A DNA stretch of 23,319 nt from Actinomycetes bacterium (lineage in GTDB: Bacteria; Actinomycetota; Acidimicrobiia; Acidimicrobiales; Bog-793): positions 4,252 to 27,570 of the forward strand of contig JAJYGM010000259.1 in assembly GCA_021785095.1 (NCBI GenBank), given 5' to 3'. The translations under genes were made by a program, and so were the position numbers. The notes under the pieces are model-generated. The model ran no database searches, was not told where the DNA came from, and saw nothing but the letters and a program-made list of their open reading frames with translations. Shown here in pieces: positions 1 through 9,227 of the stretch (positions within the stretch are counted from its first letter, which is position 1; each line of letters begins with the position of its first letter).

Positions 1-283
1 CCACAGCGAGCCAGACGACGGCCGTGGTGCCGGCCGACCGCCCGGGCCGGGGCACGAGATGGTTGACAACGCTCCTCGTGAGCAACGGGTTGACGGCACC
101 AACAACAGCATCGACCACGATGAGCACCAAGAAGACCGCCAGCATGCGCCGGTACGGGCGGGCGAACCCGGCGACGCGGCGGACGATCCCCTTCGGGAGC
201 GTCTGGTTGACGACGCTCTTGTCCCTTCGGAGCGAGCGCATGGCGCTCCAGCCCTCGCCGCCGCCCATCATTCGCATTCCCAT
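1..283 (-). CDS. ABC transporter, membrane-domain N-terminus (partial)
   Basis: This is the 5' end of a minus-strand gene that runs off the window start; about 94 residues are visible. The protein opens with a Met/Gly-rich cytoplasmic stretch and a basic segment ending in RPYRR. A hydrophobic helix (AVFLVLIVVDAVVGAV) follows, then NPLLTRSVVNHLV. This layout is typical of the first transmembrane helix of ABC exporters that fuse permease and ATPase, where the 'NPLL...' region follows helix 1. The ATP-binding domain would lie outside the window, so the class is inferred from the N-terminus alone. The ATG at 283-281 is preceded by GAGGAAAG about 12 nt upstream. The gene diverges from lon across about 210 bp. 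The substrate cannot be told. Confidence 0.72.
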   Translation of the reverse strand, partial: MGMRMMGGGEGWSAMRSLRRDKSVVNQTLPKGIVRRVAGFARPYRRMLAVFLVLIVVDAVVGAVNPLLTRSVVNHLVPRPGRSAGTTAVVWLAV

Positions 284-493
284 GTCAGTGCCGTTCTTTC
301 CTCGTTAGGGGCGTGAACACCCCGACGCCCGGAACATTCCCGCCGAGCAGGGGTTACTGCCTGCGCGCGCAATGCGGTGCACGGAATATCCAACGGTCGT
401 CTGTGTTTGCCTAGACAAGTATTTCTCCTGGGTGGGGCAGCGACTGCACGTCTCGTTGCTTGGCCACGGAGCGGGCAACGAACCGGAGGCACT

Positions 494-2911
494 GTGGCCG
501 AGCACGACGAACAACTCACGCTTCCCCTGCTGACACTCACCTCCGGCGTGGTCTTGCCAGGCATGGTGTTCACCCTCGCGCTAGAGACCGACGAGTCGCG
601 GGTGGCAGTCGAGGCGGCGCGCGCGGCCGGCGGGCGCCTGCTCGTGGTCCCGAACATCGAGGGCCGCTACGCCCGGGTGGGTGTGATCGCCCAGATCATC
701 GAGGAGGGTGAGCTTCCGGGCGGCCCGACCGCGGTCATCATCGAGGGCGAGCAGCGTGGCGAGATCGGCACGGGCGTTCCCGGGACCGGTCAGGCGACGT
801 GGGTGCAAGTCGAGCCGATCGTCCACAGCGAGCCGACCTCCCAGGAGACAGAGCTGGCCCGCGAGTACCGAGCCGTCCTCGAGAACATCCTGCTCACAAG
901 AGGTGCCCGCCGTATGGCCGAGCGGCTCCGCGGCGTCCATGAGCCGTCGGAGATCGCTGACCTTGCCGGCTATTCGCCCGATCTCAGCTTGGAGGCGAAG
1001 GTCCAGGTCCTCGAGACGATCGACCTGGAGACGCGGCTGCGCCTGGTGCTCGGCTGGGCGCGTGAGACCCTTGCCGACCTTGCTCTTCGCGACCAGATCA
1101 AGTCGAGCGTCGAGGAGGGGATGGAGAAGACGCAGCGCGAGTTCCTGCTCCGGCGCCAGCTCGAAGCAATCCGCAAGGAGCTCGGGGAGCTCACGGGCTC
1201 GGCCGCGGAGACCACAGGTCCCGATGACTACCGCTCCCGGCTGGAGGCGCTCGAGCCTCACCTGTCGGAGACCGCGACGGCGGCGATCGCGAAGGAGATC
1301 GACAAGTTCGAACGTTCGAGCGAGCAGAGCCCCGAACGGGGCTGGATCCAGACCTGGCTCGACACCGTGTTCGAGCTGCCGTGGGCAAAGGAGTCCGAGG
1401 ACCGGCTCGACATCTCGGAGGCCTCCCGCATCCTCGAGGAGGACCACGACGGGCTGGCGGACGTGAAGGACCGCATCCTCGAGCACCTCGCCGTTCGCAA
1501 GTTGCAGTCCGAGCGGGGGCTCGTGCCCGTCCACGGCGGCCGCGGCGCCGGCGCGATCCTGGCGCTCGTCGGTCCTCCCGGGGTGGGCAAGACGTCGCTC
1601 GGGGAGTCAGTCGCTCGGGCGCTCGGCCGCAAGTTCGTCCGGGTCGCCCTCGGCGGCGTGCGCGACGAGGCGGAGATCCGCGGGCACCGTCGGACCTACG
1701 TCGGAGCACAACCGGGGCGCCTCGTCCGCGCCATCAAGGAGGCCGGCACGATGAACCCGGTCATCCTCCTCGACGAGGTTGACAAGCTCGGCGCGGACTA
1801 CCGGGGCGACCCGTCGTCGGCGCTGCTGGAAGTCCTCGACCCGGCGCAGAACCACACGTTTCGGGATCACTACCTCGAGATCGAGCTCGACCTGTCGAAG
1901 GTGCTGTTCCTCGCTACTGCGAACGTCGCCGAGACGATCCCGGGGCCCCTCTACGACCGACTCGAGGTGATCCGGCTCGACGGCTACACCGACGACGAGA
2001 AGGTCTCCATCGCCCGCCATCACCTCCTCCCCCGCCAGCTCGAGCGGGCTGCGCTGAAGGCCGACGAGGTTGTGGTCTCCGACGACGCGCTGAGGACGAT
2101 CATCGGCGACTACACCCGCGAGGCCGGGGTGCGCTCCCTCGAGCGTGAGCTCGGCCGGCTGTGTCGCAAAGTGGCGACGAAGCTCACGACCGACGCCGTC
2201 GAGGCACCGGTCATCGTGAGCGCGGGCACGGCACGGGAGTGGTTGGGGCGGCAGCGTTTCTTCTTCGAGGCTGCGGACCGGACCGCTGTGCCCGGCGTCG
2301 CGACAGGCCTGGCCGTGACCGGCATGGGCGGCGACGTCCTGTACGTGGAGGCGACTGCCCTCGAAGGCGGCGAAGGCCTGTCTCTCACGGGTCAGCTCGG
2401 CGACGTCATGAAGGAGTCCGCGGAGATCGCCCTCTCGTACGTGCGCTCCCACGCTTCGGACCTCGGCCTCGAGCCGGACAGGTTCTCCGGGAAGCGCTTC
2501 CACGTCCACGTGCCTGCAGGCGCGGTCCCGAAGGACGGCCCGTCCGCCGGTGTCACGATGACGACGGCACTCGTGTCGTTGCTCACCGGGAGGTCCGTCA
2601 AGGCGTCGGTGGGGATGACCGGCGAGGTCACCCTGCAGGGGCTCGTCTTGCCAATCGGAGGCGTGAAGCAGAAGGTGCTTGCGGCGTGGCGTGCCGGGCT
2701 CCGCGAGGTCGTGCTCCCGGTGCGCAACGGACCTGATCTCGAGGACGTGCCAGAGGCCGTGAGGGAGCAGATGACGTTCCACCTGGCGTCGAACGTCGGA
2801 GACGTGCTGGAGGCCGCGCTCGCACCTGCCACTGCCGATTCTGATTCGGATTCGGATTCGGTCGCCGTGGCTGTGGAGGACTCGACCGCAGCGTCACCTG
2901 CGGCGGCCTGA
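494..2911 (+). CDS. lon: ATP-dependent Lon protease
   Basis: Lon is a cytoplasmic AAA+ serine protease that unfolds and degrades damaged and regulatory proteins. The GTG at 494 gives 805 residues, the usual Lon length. It follows GGAGG (485-489), and the typical Lon opening (LTLPLLTLTSGVVLPGM) begins a few residues later. The frame stays open upstream to 377, but that stretch looks non-coding. The N-terminal substrate-binding domain is followed by a coiled region, the Walker A motif GPPGVGKT (about 360-367) and Walker B VILLDEVDK (about 423-431). The C-terminal peptidase domain has the catalytic Ser in PKDGPSAG (S684) and the catalytic Lys in GGVKQK (K725). The last 25 or so residues are a low-complexity acidic tail with Ser-Asp repeats. 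The gene is monocistronic. In Streptomyces lon is controlled by HspR, but I saw no clear HAIR box upstream here. Confidence 0.97.
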   Translation: MAEHDEQLTLPLLTLTSGVVLPGMVFTLALETDESRVAVEAARAAGGRLLVVPNIEGRYARVGVIAQIIEEGELPGGPTAVIIEGEQRGEIGTGVPGTGQATWVQVEPIVHSEPTSQETELAREYRAVLENILLTRGARRMAERLRGVHEPSEIADLAGYSPDLSLEAKVQVLETIDLETRLRLVLGWARETLADLALRDQIKSSVEEGMEKTQREFLLRRQLEAIRKELGELTGSAAETTGPDDYRSRLEALEPHLSETATAAIAKEIDKFERSSEQSPERGWIQTWLDTVFELPWAKESEDRLDISEASRILEEDHDGLADVKDRILEHLAVRKLQSERGLVPVHGGRGAGAILALVGPPGVGKTSLGESVARALGRKFVRVALGGVRDEAEIRGHRRTYVGAQPGRLVRAIKEAGTMNPVILLDEVDKLGADYRGDPSSALLEVLDPAQNHTFRDHYLEIELDLSKVLFLATANVAETIPGPLYDRLEVIRLDGYTDDEKVSIARHHLLPRQLERAALKADEVVVSDDALRTIIGDYTREAGVRSLERELGRLCRKVATKLTTDAVEAPVIVSAGTAREWLGRQRFFFEAADRTAVPGVATGLAVTGMGGDVLYVEATALEGGEGLSLTGQLGDVMKESAEIALSYVRSHASDLGLEPDRFSGKRFHVHVPAGAVPKDGPSAGVTMTTALVSLLTGRSVKASVGMTGEVTLQGLVLPIGGVKQKVLAAWRAGLREVVLPVRNGPDLEDVPEAVREQMTFHLASNVGDVLEAALAPATADSDSDSDSVAVAVEDSTAASPAAA

Positions 2912-2920
2912 CCTGGGCTT

Positions 2921-2935
2921 GCGGACTGCGTCCGC
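2921..2935 (+). terminator. possible hairpin terminator of lon
   Basis: A perfect 6-bp stem (GCGGAC/GTCCGC) with a 3-nt loop lies 10 nt after the lon stop codon. No T-run follows, which is common in high-GC actinobacteria, so termination is only inferred from position. Confidence 0.35.
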
Positions 2936-2988
2936 TCGCGCGCCCCGACACATCGGGCGTCACGTCGGCGCTCGCCGGTGGGTGCGAG

Positions 2989-3032
2989 GTGGCAGGCAGA
3001 TCGCGCCGTTTGTGTGCGCTTTTGCCTGCCAC
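2989..3032 (+). repeat. palindromic repeat, copy 1 (left flank of nuclease gene)
   Basis: A 44-bp hairpin element. Its outer arms GTGGCAGGCA (2989-2998) and TGCCTGCCAC (3023-3032) are perfectly complementary across 24 nt. A further GCGC/GCGC pairing inside is possible with a one-base bulge. The first 17 bases (2989-3005) are an exact reverse complement of the last 17 bases of copy 2 (4150-4166), and both copies are 44 bp long. The two copies therefore lie in opposite orientation around the gene at 3129-4094. They resemble REP or miniature-element palindromes in form. No family name is assigned. Confidence 0.8.
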
Positions 3033-3128
3033 TCTGCAGGCCGGGCCGGGCCTGGCGGCCGATTTCCACAAGCGCCGCGGTCGACAACGGTAGGTGCGGC
3101 GGTAAGTCCCTGACCGAGGCTCGGCGGG

Positions 3129-4094
3129 GTGAGCACTGCATCAGCGCGCCAGGCCCTGAGTCTTCTCGCCATCCGTCAAGGAGGAGTCGTCAGCAGGACC
3201 CAGGCCGGTGACGTCGGACTGAGCCGAGGCGTCCTGCGCAGGATGATCGATCGCGGCGAGCTGGACGAGCAGGACAAACTCTTACGGCTCACTGGTGTGA
3301 AACGGTCAGGGTCCACCCGGCTCTGGACAGCGGTACTCGTCACTCACGGATGGCTCTCGCATCTGAGTGCTGCCCGGCTCATCGCCGGCGACCGCCTCCT
3401 ACCGGAAGCCGTCCACGTCACCGTGCGGCGCGGGATGGCCACTCGATCCCCGGAGTGGGTACGCGTGCACAGCTCCCGGCGTCTTCCACGCCAGCACACG
3501 ACCACCCACGAGTCCGGGCTGCCGCACACCGTCCTGCCACGGACGTTCGTGGACCTTGCGGCCTCGGCTGTGTTTTCGGACCAGCAGCTGGTCGACTTTA
3601 TCGACGCCTGGATGACTCAGAGCGGACTCAGCCTGAGGTGGATCGCGTGGTTCCTCGAGCACGAGGCTGAGTCGCTGCCCGGTCGCCGCCGAGCGCTCGG
3701 CATCTTGCACTCGCTCGGAGGAGGCACGGTCGACAGCGGGGGCGAACGGATCGCTCAACGACTGTTCGCAGCTGCCGGGATACCGCCTCCGGTGCTGCAC
3801 CACCCGTTCGCCGTCGGCGGCCGGATCGTGGCGGAGATCGACTTCGCGTGGCCCGCTCACCGGGTCGCCCTCGAGATCGACAGCTACAAGTTCCATTCGG
3901 GGCCGAGGGTCTTCGTGGCCGACCGTCGGAAGGGCAACAAGATCGAGCTCGAGCGGTGGACCCTGTTGCGGATCCCGGCAGCAGACCTGCGTGACGAGCC
4001 GGAGCAGGTCGTAGCCACGGTGCGGCGCGCGCTCGAGGTCAGCGGAGCGGTCCTCGGCCCGCGCGTGGGTGAACCTCGGCCCCCACACGGGTGA
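3129..4094 (+). CDS. AbiEi-like winged-helix plus DUF559 (Vsr-fold) nuclease-like protein
   Basis: A 321-residue protein of the type common as scattered paralogues in actinobacteria. Residues about 1-75 look like the AbiEi-type N-terminal helix-turn-helix ([21 protein letters not shown]...). The middle has the usual HVTVRRG and LPRTFVDLA segments. The C-terminal part from about 200 resembles DUF559, a PD-(D/E)XK domain with the Vsr fold: Glu in SGGER (E206), Asp in EIDFAW (D238), ALEID (E249, D251), then a basic region ([18 protein letters not shown]). All expected acidic residues are present, so nuclease activity is plausible but not shown. The GTG at 3129 follows GAGG about 9 nt upstream. 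No toxin partner lies next to it, so a type IV toxin-antitoxin role is unsupported. Inverted palindromes flank the gene, and it overlaps the antisense read-through frame of ahcY. Confidence 0.8.
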   Translation: MSTASARQALSLLAIRQGGVVSRTQAGDVGLSRGVLRRMIDRGELDEQDKLLRLTGVKRSGSTRLWTAVLVTHGWLSHLSAARLIAGDRLLPEAVHVTVRRGMATRSPEWVRVHSSRRLPRQHTTTHESGLPHTVLPRTFVDLAASAVFSDQQLVDFIDAWMTQSGLSLRWIAWFLEHEAESLPGRRRALGILHSLGGGTVDSGGERIAQRLFAAAGIPPPVLHHPFAVGGRIVAEIDFAWPAHRVALEIDSYKFHSGPRVFVADRRKGNKIELERWTLLRIPAADLRDEPEQVVATVRRALEVSGAVLGPRVGEPRPPHG

Positions 4095-4103
4095 ACCTCG
4101 GCC
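4067..4103 (+). repeat. 22-bp-period direct duplication across the nuclease gene stop
   Basis: GGGTGAACCTCGGCC occurs at 4067-4081 and again at 4089-4103, a period of 22 bp. The second copy carries the TGA (4092-4094) that ends the DUF559 gene. In the first copy the same TGA is out of frame. This suggests a small tandem duplication that shaped the C-terminus. Confidence 0.75.
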
Positions 4104-4122
4104 TCGGCCCGGCATGGTGAAA

Positions 4123-4166
4123 GTGGCATGCAAACCGCGCCAGGAAAGACGCGATCTGCCTGCCAC
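4123..4166 (-). repeat. palindromic repeat, copy 2 (right flank of nuclease gene)
   Basis: A 44-bp palindrome in reverse orientation to copy 1. Read on the minus strand it can form a 19-bp stem with a 6-nt loop (TTTCCT), with one true mismatch and three G-U-type pairs. The outer arms are GTGGCATGCA (4123-4132) and TGCCTGCCAC (4157-4166), which differ at one position. Bases 4150-4166 match the start of copy 1 exactly in reverse complement. It ends two bases before the 18-bp tandem repeat. Read-through transcripts from ahcY would contain this hairpin, so it could act as a terminator. Confidence 0.8.
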
Positions 4167-4167
4167 C

Positions 4168-4272
4168 CCGGTGGTAGAGCCGCCGGTGGTGGTAGAGCCG
4201 CCGGTGGTGGTAGAGCCGCCGGTGGTGGTAGAGCCGCCGGTGGTGGTAGAGCCGCCGGTGGTGGTAGAGCCG
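4168..4272. repeat. 18-bp tandem repeat (minisatellite)
   Basis: Five identical 18-bp units (CCGGTGGTGGTAGAGCCG) start at 4183, 4201, 4219, 4237 and 4255. A 15-bp variant lacking one GGT precedes them at 4168-4182. Because 18 is a multiple of three, no frame is broken. In the ahcY read-through frame on the minus strand it would encode GGSTTT repeats, and on the plus strand VEPPVV repeats. Identity between units implies recent expansion and likely copy-number variation between strains. It lies between the canonical ahcY stop (4300-4302) and palindrome copy 2. Confidence 0.95.
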
Positions 4273-4299
4273 CCGAGGGCGAGCAGAGGCGAGGCGCGA

Positions 4300-5728
<1,429 letters not shown>

Positions 5729-5732
<4 letters not shown>

Positions 5733-6157
5733 GGTGTGGGCATCTCCTGATGGTTTGAGCCGGCCTGCAGGACAGCAGCCGGGGGAAGGTCGAGGGAAGA
5801 TCCGATCTGTGCCAGGAGCTGGAGGTGCTTCTCCTGCTCGTAGGCGAGCCAACCTGAGTCCGGCACGTCCAGAGGGCGTAGAGCCGGAGCGACGAGCCAG
5901 GCGTTGATGGCATCGGACAGCTCCCGGTCGCGCTGCATCCTCAATGCGAAGCTCACGTCGGACAGCTCCACACCAAACTCCTCCAGCAGGTGACGGAGGG
6001 TGCGGAGCCGCTGCAGCTCAGCCGGACCGTAGAGGCGATAGCCGGACTCGGAGCGCGCAGGCACGACGAGACCGGTCTCCTCGATGTAACGCAGCATGCG
6101 CGGCGACCACCCCGTCGTCTGCGCGGCTTCCTGGATCGTCAGGGCGTCCGTGTTCAT
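5729..6157 (-). CDS. MerR-family transcriptional regulator
   Basis: A 142-residue protein. It starts with a MerR winged helix-turn-helix ([20 protein letters not shown], then [20 protein letters not shown], residues about 7-60), followed by a helical dimerisation stretch and a short C-terminus. It has no Cys residues, so a metal sensor of the CueR/ZntR type is unlikely and the ligand is unknown. Its stop overlaps the ahcY start by four bases (ATGA), so the two are one transcript and the regulator probably tunes ahcY along with itself. The ATG at 6157 is the only good start. A -10 hexamer (TAAGGT) ends 10 nt upstream, leaving almost no leader. An operator-like dyad sits between its -35 and -10 and also faces the divergent dcd gene. 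Confidence 0.88.
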
Positions 6158-6167
6158 GCGAGGGCAA

Positions 6168-6197
6168 ACCTTACCACAGTTGTGTGAAGGTTGCCGA
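6168..6197 (-). promoter_or_regulatory. merR-ahcY promoter with MerR-type operator dyad
   Basis: The dyad ACCTT-nn-CACA-...-TGTG-nn-AAGGT spans 6168-6191. On the minus strand it fills the 18-bp gap between a -35-like TCGGCA (6197-6192) and a -10 TAAGGT (6173-6168). MerR activators characteristically bind palindromes with ACCTT/AAGGT ends inside an overlong promoter spacer, so the MerR protein encoded just downstream is the obvious candidate to bind here. The site lies about 34 nt upstream of the dcd start and may influence it too. Confidence 0.6.
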
Positions 6198-6210
6198 GGT
6201 TCGACCCGAC

Positions 6211-6216
6211 TAGCGT
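6211..6216 (+). promoter_or_regulatory. possible -10 element of dcd
   Basis: TAGCGT fits TAnnnT and ends 8 nt before the dcd GTG, which has no Shine-Dalgarno sequence. This points to a leaderless or nearly leaderless transcript. No good -35 was found. Confidence 0.45.
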
Positions 6217-6224
6217 GCCCAGCT

Positions 6225-6806
6225 GTGATCCTCTCCGACCGCTCGATCCGTGAGGAAGTGGCCGCCGGCCGCATCATCATCGACCCGTTCGACGACTCGT
6301 GCGTGCAGCCTTCCTCCGTCGACCTCCACATCGACCGCTTCTTCAGGGTGTTCCGGAACCACACCATGGGCACGATCGACGTGAAGGAACAGCAAGAGGA
6401 ACTGACCGAGCTCGTCCAGATCGCTGAAGGCGACGTCTTCATGCTTCATCCGGGCGAGTTCGTGCTCGGTTCGACCTCGGAGCGCGTCGCCCTGCCGGAC
6501 GACCTCGTCGCCCGCCTGGAGGGAAAGAGCTCACTCGGGCGGCTCGGGTTGCTTATCCACTCCACCGCCGGATTCGTCGACTCGGGCTGGGACGGCCATC
6601 TGACCCTCGAGCTCTCGAACGTCGCGAACCTTCCCATAACCCTGTACCCGGGGATGAAGATCGGGCAGATCAGCTTCCTCCGCATGACGACGCCGGCAGA
6701 CCACCCGTACGGCTCCAAGGAGGCGGGTTCCAAGTACCAGGGGCAACGTGGACCGACCCCGAGCCGCTACTTCGAGAATTTCCGAACGGTCAGTAACGGG
6801 GAATAG
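6225..6806 (+). CDS. dcd: dCTP deaminase (probably bifunctional with dUTPase activity)
   Basis: Dcd deaminates dCTP for dTTP synthesis. The actinobacterial form also hydrolyses dUTP to dUMP, which avoids release of dUTP. The 193-residue product matches the M. tuberculosis protein closely as I remember it: an ILSDR start, [39 protein letters not shown] (KSSLGR at 101-106), then [15 protein letters not shown] with the catalytic Glu at 129, and [21 protein letters not shown]. The usual 'VDPGF' is VDSGW here, a conservative change next to the active site. The GTG at 6225 gives the canonical start MILSDR. The frame is open further upstream, but that part overlaps the merR promoter. It is divergent from merR-ahcY. 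Confidence 0.95.
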   Translation: MILSDRSIREEVAAGRIIIDPFDDSCVQPSSVDLHIDRFFRVFRNHTMGTIDVKEQQEELTELVQIAEGDVFMLHPGEFVLGSTSERVALPDDLVARLEGKSSLGRLGLLIHSTAGFVDSGWDGHLTLELSNVANLPITLYPGMKIGQISFLRMTTPADHPYGSKEAGSKYQGQRGPTPSRYFENFRTVSNGE

Positions 6807-6893
6807 ATTCTCCAAGCTGGTAGAACGCCGGCAAGGCGGACCAGCCTGCGGCTCCCCGAGAGCCACGTCATCGGCAGCCTCTGAGGAGGGCAC

Positions 6894-9182
6894 GTGCTCA
6901 CCAGGTACCCCATCGCGCTGGCGGCGACGGCCATCGCGTTCGCGATCGCCGGCAGGCGGCTGTTCTTCCTGAGTCGCCTCGTGACCGCAGGCCAACCAGC
7001 ACCGGAACGGCTCTCGCGCTGGGGAAGGCGGGCCGAGGTCGAGGTCACCGAAGTCGGAGGCCAGAAGAGGCTGCTCAAGTGGACGGTTCCCGGCCTCGCG
7101 CACGCCTTCACTTTCTGGGGCTTCACGGTCCTGCTCCTCACGATCATCGAGGCCTACGGCGACCTGTTCAGTCCGACGTTCCACATCCCCCGCATCGGCA
7201 CGAACTCGTTCGTGGGCTTCATCGAGGACTTCTTCAGCGTCGCCGTCCTCGTCGCGCTCGTCGTGTTCACCGTCATCCGCTTGAGGAACGACCCGAGGCG
7301 GATGGAGCGGCGGAGCCGCTTCTACGGGAGTCACACCGGAGCGGCATGGGTCACCCTCGGGCTGATCGCGGGGGTCATCGTCACCCTCCTCATGTACCGG
7401 GCGGCGCAGACGAACGTCTCGACCGTCCAGGGCGGCAAGCGCATCCCTGACTTCCCCTATTCCAACTGGGCTTTCGCCTCACACCTCGTCGGGTCCTGGC
7501 TCCACCCGCTCGGCTCGAGCACGAACGAAACGCTCTCCACGGTCTTCGTAGTGCTGAACATCATCGTGATCGTCGGTTTCCTCGTCTTCGTGGTGCACTC
7601 GAAGCACCTCCACATCTTCATGGCGCCGATCAACGTCGCCTTCTCGCGCCAGCCCCGTGCCCTCGGCGCACTCGACAAGACGCCGGACATGGACATGGAG
7701 AACCTCGACGAGGACACGGTCTTCGGCGCCGGCCAGATCGAGCACTTCAGCTGGAAGCAGCTGCTCGACACCGTCACCTGCACCGAGTGCGGGCGCTGTC
7801 AGAGCCAGTGCCCGGCCTGGAACACCGGCAAGCCCCTCTCTCCCAAGCTCGTCATCATGGACCTGCGCGAGGAGCTGTTCGCAAGCGCCGGCCGGCTCCT
7901 CCAGAAGGACGAGACCGAGCCGCGCACGCTCGTGCCGGACGTCATCCACCCGGACGTCCTCTGGTCCTGCACCACCTGTGGCGCGTGCGTGGAGCAGTGC
8001 CCGGTCGACATCGAGCATGTGGACGCGATCATCGACATGCGTCGCTACGAGGTGATGATCGAGTCGCGGTTCCCGACCGAGGGTGGTCTCATGCTCCGAA
8101 ACATCGAGAACCGCGGCGACCCCTGGGGCCTCGGCCAGTCCAAGCGGCTCGACTGGACCGAGGGCCTCGAGTTCGAGATCCCTGTGGTGAAAGGCGACAT
8201 CCCGGACGACGTGGAGTACCTGTTCTGGGTCGGTTGCGCCGGTGCCCTCGACGAGCGAGCGCGGAAGACCACCCAGTCACTCGCCCGGCTGCTGAAGCGG
8301 GCCGGGGTCACCTTCGCCGTGCTCGGGCCGAAGGAGTCGTGCACCGGAGACCCGGCGCGCCGTCTCGGCAACGAGTACCTGTTCCAGATGCAGGCGATGC
8401 AGAACGTAGAGACGCTCACATCGGCGAACGTGAAGAAGATCATCGCCTCGTGTCCCCACTGCTTCAACTCGCTCGCGAACGAGTACCCGAAGCTCGGTGG
8501 GAACTTCGAGGTCATCCATCACTCGCAGCTCCTCAGCCACCTGATGGGGGCGGGAAAGCTCACGGCGGGTCACTTCGACGCGAAGGTGACGTACCACGAC
8601 CCGTGTTACCTGGGCCGCCACAACCGGGTCTACGACCCGCCACGCCGAGTCATCGAGAACGTCCCCGGCGTGACTTCGGTCGAGATGCATCGATGCCGGG
8701 AGCGGGGCTTCTGCTGCGGTGCAGGCGGAGCGCGCATGTGGCTCGAAGAGAAGATCGGCAAGCGCGTGAACCTTGAGCGGACCGACGAAGCGCTCGGGAC
8801 CGGCGCCGATGTTGTGTCCACGGCCTGTCCCTTCTGCATGATCATGCTCGATGACGCCGTGAAGGAGCGCCAGCGAGGGGAAGAGGTGTCCGTGCTCGAC
8901 ATCTCGCAGATCCTCGAGCGGTCGATGCAACCGGTGCCAGCCGCCGTCGGAGCGGCGGCAGAGGCGGCGGCAACGGCGGAGGGGGAAACGCCAGCGGAAA
9001 CGAAAACGGACACGGAGACGAGCTCGGAGATGGAGGCGGCGGCACCGGCGCCGGCGGAAACGGCGACGGAGGCGGAACCGGAACCGACGGTACCCGCCGG
9101 CGCGCTCGAGACCCAGCAAGACACCGCGGGTGATCGTGATGGCGCCGCCGAAGGCGGCGGCGAGGAGCCGGCGACCGACTGA
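6894..9182 (+). CDS. membrane-bound Fe-S oxidoreductase (HdrD/GlpC-like, Rv0338c type)
   Basis: A 762-residue fusion. The N-terminal ~260 residues contain about five membrane helices with candidate heme-ligand His residues (LAHAFTFWGF, HLVGSWLHPL, HSKHLHIF), like a NarI/HdrE cytochrome b subunit. Two 4Fe-4S ferredoxin motifs follow, CTECGRCQSQCP from about 296 and CTTCGACVEQCP from about 359. Two CCG domains come next, the first with GCAGALDE and SCPHCF, the second with DPCYLGRHN, FCCGAGGARMW (about 606-616) and ACPFCMIM. This is the plan of heterodisulfide reductase HdrDE and of mycobacterial Rv0338c. It probably passes electrons between a thiol or organic-acid donor and the quinone pool; the substrate is unknown. 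The last ~75 residues are an Ala/Glu/Thr-rich acidic tail. GAGGAGGG (6883-6890) supports the GTG start. Confidence 0.88.
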   Translation: MLTRYPIALAATAIAFAIAGRRLFFLSRLVTAGQPAPERLSRWGRRAEVEVTEVGGQKRLLKWTVPGLAHAFTFWGFTVLLLTIIEAYGDLFSPTFHIPRIGTNSFVGFIEDFFSVAVLVALVVFTVIRLRNDPRRMERRSRFYGSHTGAAWVTLGLIAGVIVTLLMYRAAQTNVSTVQGGKRIPDFPYSNWAFASHLVGSWLHPLGSSTNETLSTVFVVLNIIVIVGFLVFVVHSKHLHIFMAPINVAFSRQPRALGALDKTPDMDMENLDEDTVFGAGQIEHFSWKQLLDTVTCTECGRCQSQCPAWNTGKPLSPKLVIMDLREELFASAGRLLQKDETEPRTLVPDVIHPDVLWSCTTCGACVEQCPVDIEHVDAIIDMRRYEVMIESRFPTEGGLMLRNIENRGDPWGLGQSKRLDWTEGLEFEIPVVKGDIPDDVEYLFWVGCAGALDERARKTTQSLARLLKRAGVTFAVLGPKESCTGDPARRLGNEYLFQMQAMQNVETLTSANVKKIIASCPHCFNSLANEYPKLGGNFEVIHHSQLLSHLMGAGKLTAGHFDAKVTYHDPCYLGRHNRVYDPPRRVIENVPGVTSVEMHRCRERGFCCGAGGARMWLEEKIGKRVNLERTDEALGTGADVVSTACPFCMIMLDDAVKERQRGEEVSVLDISQILERSMQPVPAAVGAAAEAAATAEGETPAETKTDTETSSEMEAAAPAPAETATEAEPEPTVPAGALETQQDTAGDRDGAAEGGGEEPATD

Positions 9183-9186
9183 AGAC

Positions 9187-9200
9187 CCGGCCGCAGCCGG
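9187..9200. terminator. possible bidirectional hairpin between convergent genes
   Basis: CCGGC/GCCGG with a CGCA loop, 4 nt after the Fe-S reductase stop, in the 45-bp gap between converging genes. The stem is short and no T-run follows, so this is a weak call based mainly on position. Confidence 0.3.
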
Positions 9201-9227
9201 TTCAGCTGATCGCCGACGTCACGGCGC

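Noticed and set aside
377..493. N-terminal extension of lon from an upstream GTG
   Set aside because: The extra 39 residues do not resemble Lon, and a ribosome-binding site and the family start lie at 485-496.
3129..4094. Complete type IV toxin-antitoxin system (AbiEi/AbiEii)
   Set aside because: No AbiEii-type nucleotidyltransferase toxin gene is adjacent; only the AbiEi-like N-terminal domain is present, fused to a nuclease-like domain.
3399..4299. Long minus-strand frame continuing ahcY antisense through the DUF559 gene
   Set aside because: It is open because of high-GC codon bias opposite a real gene and has no family features. The canonical ahcY end is restored by one base.
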